From positions 1 through 19,610 of the forward strand of contig JBJXFY010000301.1 in NCBI GenBank assembly GCA_046155815.1: a stretch of 19,610 bases of DNA. The letters are read 5' to 3'. The DNA comes from JBJXFY01 sp046155815 (lineage in GTDB: Bacteria; Verrucomicrobiota; Verrucomicrobiia; Limisphaerales; CAIMTB01). Shown here one piece after another: positions 15,729 through 19,610 of this stretch. A program made the translations under genes and the position numbers. The notes under the pieces were generated by a model. The model saw only the letters and a list, made by a program, of their open reading frames with translations. It searched no databases and had not been told where the DNA came from. Each line of letters begins with the position of its first letter. Positions within the stretch are counted from its first letter, which is position 1.

Positions 15729-15860
15729 CCGTTCCTCATGGGGCCGGTCGGCGACCCGGCCAGACGCCGGGGTCCCGACCTGGCCCTACGCCGCCGGCGC
15801 GGCCGCTGCGGCCGGCGCGCAGGCCCTGACCACCGCAGCGAAGAGGATGAGCTGGTTCAT
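15115..15860 (-). pseudogene. Lethal-factor-like metallopeptidase, nonsense-mutated and fused to a hydrolase remnant
   Basis: ATG 15860 starts a signal peptide (MNQLILFAAVVRACAPAAAA), 10 bases after the stop of the enolase-like gene and preceded by GAGGG. An in-frame TAG at 15788-15786 stops it after 24 codons; the same frame then continues with DIEGWTVRVNPALLEGEEKP, ELAHAFHHRVLGHGHA and SNEQEYFAETTEAFFGRNDF. It is very similar to residues 346-548 of the protein at 2090-3736. The zinc motif reads DELAH rather than HELAH (LALDELAHAFHH), so the first zinc ligand is changed to Asp as well. At IWEKRRCPPAASPF the gene runs in frame into the hydrolase remnant. Initiation at an internal GTG (15710) could yield a 276-residue protein, but it would lack export signal, zinc ligand and hydrolase nucleophile. 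Confidence 0.85.
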
Positions 15861-15870
15861 GGTGAAACCC

Positions 15871-16977
15871 TCATTGACTCACTTCCACCACCCGCGGCCC
15901 CAGCACGTCCATCCGCGGCGCGATGCCGAGGCCGGGCGCCGCGCCGGCGCGCATGAAACCGTTTTCCCGACGCGGCGCGCCGGCGGCGGTGCTCACGGTG
16001 ACGTAGCTGTTGAAGTCGGTGCTGGTGAAGCGCAACTCCTCCGGCGTGCTGTGCGCAAGGTGGGCGATGGCGGCGGTCGTGATGTCGCCGCCCCACGAGT
16101 CCTCGAGGGTCATCGCGAGGCCCATGCTGACGCAGAGGTCGCGGGCCTGCCGGGTCTTCGTGAGGCCGCCGAGCTTGCTGATCTTGAGGTTCACCACGTC
16201 CATCGCGAGGTCGGCCTTGGCCCGCAGCAGCATGTCGAGGCCGTCCATGTTTTCATCGAGCACGAACGGATGATCCGTGTGCCGGCGGACGGCGAGGCAT
16301 TCCTCGTAGGTGAGGCAGGGCTGCTCGATGTACACATCCACGTCGCGCACGGCCCGGACCACGCGCAGCGCCTCGTGCTGCGTCCAGCCGGTGTTGGCGT
16401 CGGCCACGAGGCGGTCGGTGGGCTGGAGCATCGCGCGGACGGCGCGGATGCGCTCGATGTCGGTGTCCGGATCGCCGCCGACCTTGAGCTGGAAGCGCGT
16501 GTAGCCTTCGGCGCGGTAGCCGGCGACCTTTCCCGCCATGACCTCGGGCGCCTCCTGCGAGATGGCGCGGTAGAGGCGGATGCTTTCGCCGAAACGCCCG
16601 CCCATGAGTACGCATGCAGGCAGCCCGGTGGCCTGGCCGAGGATGTCCCAGCAGGCGATGTCCACGCCGCTCTTCACGTAGGGATGGCCCTTGAGCGCGC
16701 CATCCATGCGGTGGTTGAGCTTGGCGAGCTCGCGCGGGTCGAGGCCGAGCAAGTGCGGCCCCAGCTCGCGCAGCCCGGCGCGAACGCCCTCGGCGTAGGC
16801 GGGCAGATAAAACGGGCCGAGCGGGCAGACTTCGCCCCAGCCGGTCAGTCCCGTGTCCGTCTCAACGCCGATAATCGTGCTGTCGAACACCGAGACGGAT
16901 TTGCCACCGCTCCACTTGTAGGAGCCTTCGTGCAGCGGAAGCTCGACCCGGTGGGCGACGAGGCGGGTGATTTTCAT
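15871..16977 (-). CDS. Enolase-superfamily dehydratase, probable cis-3-hydroxy-L-proline dehydratase
   Basis: The 368-residue protein, from ATG 16977, is a full-length mandelate racemase/muconate lactonizing enzyme family member. Visible features are the N-terminal capping motif HEGSYKWSGGKSV (16-28), catalytic Lys165 in RFQLKVGG, metal ligands Asp193 (VADANTGW), Glu218 (YIEQPC) and Asp241/Glu242 (VLDEN), and the opposite catalytic Lys265 in VNLKISKLGG. The conserved stretches GEVCPLGPFYLPAYAEG and LEDSWGGDITTAAIAHLAHS are those I associate with cis-3-hydroxy-L-proline dehydratase, which forms delta-1-pyrroline-2-carboxylate; hydroxyproline-betaine epimerases are close relatives. No export signal is seen, so it is cytoplasmic. 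It is followed after 10 bases by the broken peptidase gene and lies 95 bases after the acyltransferase gene. Family is certain; substrate is moderately likely. Confidence 0.9.
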   Translation of the reverse strand: MKITRLVAHRVELPLHEGSYKWSGGKSVSVFDSTIIGVETDTGLTGWGEVCPLGPFYLPAYAEGVRAGLRELGPHLLGLDPRELAKLNHRMDGALKGHPYVKSGVDIACWDILGQATGLPACVLMGGRFGESIRLYRAISQEAPEVMAGKVAGYRAEGYTRFQLKVGGDPDTDIERIRAVRAMLQPTDRLVADANTGWTQHEALRVVRAVRDVDVYIEQPCLTYEECLAVRRHTDHPFVLDENMDGLDMLLRAKADLAMDVVNLKISKLGGLTKTRQARDLCVSMGLAMTLEDSWGGDITTAAIAHLAHSTPEELRFTSTDFNSYVTVSTAAGAPRRENGFMRAGAAPGLGIAPRMDVLGPRVVEVSQ

Positions 16978-17071
16978 CGACAAGGCGGATTCTACGACGC
17001 CCTTGCCGCGGAGAACAACCGCGGCGCGGCCGGACCGGCCGGCGGTCCGCGGTTGGTTGAATGTCCGAAGG

Positions 17072-18772
17072 TCATCCCGGTGATGCCGACGGAACACCGC
17101 CATGGCTCCCATCCTTCACCGGCTGCTTTCGCGGGCCGTTCAAGAGCCTCCCGATCCAAGTGTGGCGGACCAGGAAGTGATACGTCAGCAGCAGGAACGC
17201 GGTGAGCGCGAGCGCGAACAGCGGCAGCTTCACCCAGACGGGCGCCGTCCACTGGCTGATGATTGCCTGCCCGGCGATGCACAGCGGCAGGTGCGCGAGG
17301 TAGAGCCAGTAGGAGGAATCGGAGAGGTAGCGGATCGTGTGGCTCTCCCGTGTCAGCACGGCGCGGAACAGGCCGATGCTGCTGAAGGACATCGTCCAGG
17401 CGAACACCGACTGGAAGAGCACCGAGGCGGGGCGATGCCACGCCTTGGGCAGCAGGGCGTCGCGGAAGCCGAGGGTACCGGTGGCAAACTCGAGCGCGAG
17501 CGGGAAGACAACCAGCAGCGTCAGCGGCAGCATCCACCGCCAGGAGCCGCCGAGCCGGTTCTCCCGATCGTCACAGTCATAGTAGATCGCGCCGAAGAAG
17601 AAGAAGAGCGCGTAGTAGAGCAGCACATGCGGCATGGGGATGATCCCCATCGAGGTGTCCGGACCGATGCCGAGGTCGAAGTCCATCAGGGCGGTCGGCA
17701 CCATGGTCAGGGGCACGAGCCAGAGCAGGTTGGCGGGCGAAAGCACCAGCCAGTGCGGCCGGGCCCGCCAGCCGAAGCGCTCCGCCAACAGGGAATAGAG
17801 CGAGAAGATCGCCACCAGCCAGACGAGGAACCACAGGAACCAGATCAGGACGAACACCGGCGTGTTGACGAGCGAGTCCCAGAGGCCGGCCCCAACCTCC
17901 CCCGGCCGGGCGGGCGGCGCGGCCAGCGCCTCCCCGCCGGCGGCCTCGAGGCGCTGCCGGACCAGAGCACGCCCCTCCACCCAGCGGGCCTGGTCCACCG
18001 GCAGCCCGAGCAGGCCGGCGATGTACTTCACGACGCCAAAGTCCAGGCCGGCGTTGTGCAACGGGGTTTCACCGTTGCTGCTCCGGGCGTTGACGTCCGC
18101 GCCGCGCTCGAGGAGCAGGCCGACGATCTGTGCGCGCCCCATGAACGCCGCACCGTGCAGCGCGGTGTGGCCGTCGCGGCTGCGGCCGTCCACGGGCGCA
18201 CCACGGTCGAGCAGCAGCGCCGCGGCCTCCAGCCGCCCGTTCAGCGCGGCCCACTGAAGCGGCGGCACGGCGAAGACGGGATGGAGATTCGTCAGGCTGC
18301 CGGCACCGGCGGCGAGGTGCCGCTCCGTTGCCGGAAGGTTCCCGGCCTGGAGGGCCGACCACAGGCTCGCCCCGGGATCTGGCGGCGCGGGGCGGGCCGG
18401 CCGGGCCGCGGCCGCGTGGCTGAAGGCGAAGCCGATCGCCCAGTTCATCGCCGGGACGACCGTCACCAGACCCAGCAGGCAGGGGAAGAGCACCCGCCGG
18501 CAGCGATGCCCGAGCAGCGCCTTCAACCCCTTCTTCCGCCACAGCATCGCGGTGAAGAACCCGCTCACGAGCATGAAGAGCTGCATCCGGAAGCCATGCA
18601 CCCACGCCTGAAAGATGAACGGCCACTTGGCCTGGGCGACGTCCTGCACCATCCACGGGAACCCGAGCGCGAACGACAGCGCGACGTGATAGACGATGCC
18701 GAGGAGCATCGCCGCCGCGCGCAGGGCGTCGAGGTCGTGGAGGCGCTGATGGGAGGAGGCGGGCGTCCTCAT
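17072..18772 (-). CDS. Integral membrane acyltransferase (acyltransferase-3 family) with ankyrin-repeat insertion
   Basis: The start at ATG 18772 gives 566 residues. Residues 11-30 (LHDLDALRAAAMLLGIVYHV) carry the family's conserved Arg18 and His29, as in OpgC/OafA-type acyltransferases that transfer acyl groups to sugars or polysaccharides. About four hydrophobic segments lie in residues 15-118. Residues about 136-245 are soluble and contain ankyrin repeats (PLQWAALNGRLEAAALLLDRGAPVD, in which LQWAA, LLLDRGA and GHTALHGAAFMGR are typical; then ETPLHNAG). From residue 304 onward six or more further hydrophobic segments follow, ending in LLLTYHFLVRHTWIGRLLNG. The insertion falls inside a loop of the membrane domain, so it is not a simple terminal fusion. 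Its start overlaps the stop of the RND remnant as ATGA. Substrate and membrane orientation of the ankyrin loop are unknown. Confidence 0.88.
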   Translation of the reverse strand: MRTPASSHQRLHDLDALRAAAMLLGIVYHVALSFALGFPWMVQDVAQAKWPFIFQAWVHGFRMQLFMLVSGFFTAMLWRKKGLKALLGHRCRRVLFPCLLGLVTVVPAMNWAIGFAFSHAAAARPARPAPPDPGASLWSALQAGNLPATERHLAAGAGSLTNLHPVFAVPPLQWAALNGRLEAAALLLDRGAPVDGRSRDGHTALHGAAFMGRAQIVGLLLERGADVNARSSNGETPLHNAGLDFGVVKYIAGLLGLPVDQARWVEGRALVRQRLEAAGGEALAAPPARPGEVGAGLWDSLVNTPVFVLIWFLWFLVWLVAIFSLYSLLAERFGWRARPHWLVLSPANLLWLVPLTMVPTALMDFDLGIGPDTSMGIIPMPHVLLYYALFFFFGAIYYDCDDRENRLGGSWRWMLPLTLLVVFPLALEFATGTLGFRDALLPKAWHRPASVLFQSVFAWTMSFSSIGLFRAVLTRESHTIRYLSDSSYWLYLAHLPLCIAGQAIISQWTAPVWVKLPLFALALTAFLLLTYHFLVRHTWIGRLLNGPRKQPVKDGSHGGVPSASPG

Positions 18773-19113
18773 GGACTGGTCGGCCGGTTGGCGGCGTTTT
18801 GGCTCCCCGCCAGTGAACAGCAAAACCAGCGCCGCTCGGCGCGACCGGCATCCTCCGCGAACCTCTGCGAGCACGACAACAGGAAAGGCGTTGTGACGGT
18901 GGTGAACAGGATTCCGAAGCCCATCGAGACGGCCATCGGGATCAGGAACTGCGCCTCGATGGAGCGGTCGAAGATCATCGGCGCGAGGCCGGCGAAGATC
19001 GTGATCGTGTCCACCCGCGCCTTTGCGTCGTCCATCCGCGCGCGCAAATCACTCCCCGGCTCGGCCTGGAGGTTGAACCGTGCCAGGCGGCGCGAGCCGT
19101 CGGCGTTGAGCTG
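18769..19113 (-). pseudogene. RND efflux permease C-terminal remnant
   Basis: IFAGLAPMIFDRSIEAQFLI followed by PMAVSMGFGILFTTVTTPFLL is the characteristic last pair of membrane helices of RND-type efflux permeases. It is preceded in frame by LNADGSRRLARFNLQAEPGS and DLRARMDDAKARV, which looks like part of a periplasmic domain, joined directly with no intervening helices. An internal deletion is therefore likely. An in-frame TGA lies at 19116-19114 just before this stretch. After the helices the reading (CSQRFAEDAGRAERRW and onward) no longer resembles the family. Only about 55 residues of a protein that normally exceeds 1000 remain, so it is non-functional. Confidence 0.7.
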
Positions 19114-19610
19114 TCAGATGCCCTGCTGTCCGGACGGCCCGGATCGGAAGCAGGCAGAATCGGACAAAGCTTCGAGGTTAATGATGACCGACAGGGAATC
19201 CTGACAAGAAGAACTCCGCCCCCGACGTACCCCTCGCAGCCTGCCGACCCCGTTGTCAACCGTCACAGGCCGGCCGCATCTCCGCGAACCGCACGCCGTC
19301 CGTTCGGCTGAGGGCGCGGATGACCCGCCCGGGCGCGGCGCCAGGACGGCGCATGAGAGGCCAGACGGTCTCGAGGGCGGAACCCTGCCGGGCGAGGGAC
19401 GCGGCCGCGCAGGCGGGCGGGATGTAGCTCCGCGCCGAGGCCGAGGCGAACGGTCAATTCGCGGCGGGGCACGGGCACGAAGCCGGGCAGCGGGCCGAGC
19501 CCCAGCAGCGCGGAGGCCAGCCCGTGAAGCTTGCCTTTGGGCTAGACTTCCCCGCCTGGCCGTCCGGGTGGAGGGTCCGCACGCGAGGTTCCGGGCCGGG
19601 GCGGCCATCC
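19114..19610 (-). other. Decayed coding DNA without an intact gene
   Basis: No intact gene can be supported in this stretch. On the minus strand, coding-like pieces occur in different frames: KLHGLASALLGLGPLPGFVP with VPRRELTVRLGLGAELHPA (about 19530-19430), then in another frame ACAAASLARQGSALETVWPL and RVIRALSRTDGVRFAEMRPA to a stop at 19258-19256, and a third piece SLSVIINLEALSDSACFRSG (about 19190-19125). I cannot assign these to a family. The pattern suggests at least one frameshifted gene upstream of the RND remnant. No tRNA, terminator or repeat was recognised. Confidence 0.35.

Noticed and set aside
18769..18772. ATGA overlap between the RND remnant and the acyltransferase start
   Set aside because: The RND reading is no longer family-like before the stop, so the overlap is probably chance rather than coupling.
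17102..19204. Plus-strand open frame of 700 codons
   Set aside because: It is antisense to the acyltransferase gene. The product is dominated by Arg, Glu, Gln, Pro and His with no motif, as expected from antisense of a hydrophobic protein in GC-rich DNA.
1..19610. tRNA, rRNA, CRISPR array or phage genes
   Set aside because: No cloverleaf-like sequence, regularly spaced repeats, or structural phage genes were seen by eye on either strand.

Overview
The window is GC-rich bacterial DNA in which every intact gene lies on the minus strand. The gene types suggest Verrucomicrobiota, with Planctomycetota as the alternative: a formylglycine sulfatase, two SASA-type esterases, a PDZ/HEAT protein of the DUF6288 type, lethal-factor-like secreted metallopeptidases, and remnants of an ECF sigma factor followed by a FecR protein. 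This assignment is an inference, because no rRNA or other marker gene is present. Good Shine-Dalgarno sequences are scarce upstream of the starts.

Layout, read in the direction of transcription from high to low coordinates. Positions 19610-18769 are decayed coding DNA ending in the last helices of an RND efflux permease. Next come an acyltransferase-3 membrane protein with an ankyrin-repeat insertion (18772-17072) and an enolase-superfamily dehydratase resembling cis-3-hydroxy-L-proline dehydratase (16977-15871). Positions 15860-13859 hold a chain of broken genes: metallopeptidase, serine hydrolase, ECF sigma factor and FecR. Positions 13759-818 carry eight intact, closely spaced genes: SASA esterase, sulfatase, DUF6288-like protein, metallopeptidase with a VHL-beta-like N-terminus, two paralogous secreted proteins of unknown function, a SASA-metallopeptidase fusion, and a class C-type serine hydrolase. 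The chain ends in a second broken ECF sigma gene (821-687), which abuts an IS630-family transposase remnant on the plus strand (1-650).

All eight genes of the central block encode proteins with a predicted export signal, and gaps are 2 to 97 bases, so they probably form one operon. Sulfatase, esterases and peptidases together suggest attack on a sulfated, O-acylated glycoprotein or proteoglycan outside the cytoplasm. The hydroxyproline dehydratase nearby would fit a hydroxyproline-containing protein substrate, but this link is speculative.

The most notable structure is a peptidase / serine hydrolase / sigma cassette present twice in direct orientation, flanking the secreted-enzyme block. Copy A keeps its enzymes but has lost the sigma factor. 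Copy B has collapsed through a deletion that fuses two genes, plus nonsense and frameshift mutations. The same ATGA overlap links serine hydrolase and sigma gene in both copies. The most likely undescribed components are the tandem secreted paralogs at 3834-7147 and their 2-base linkage to the metallopeptidase.
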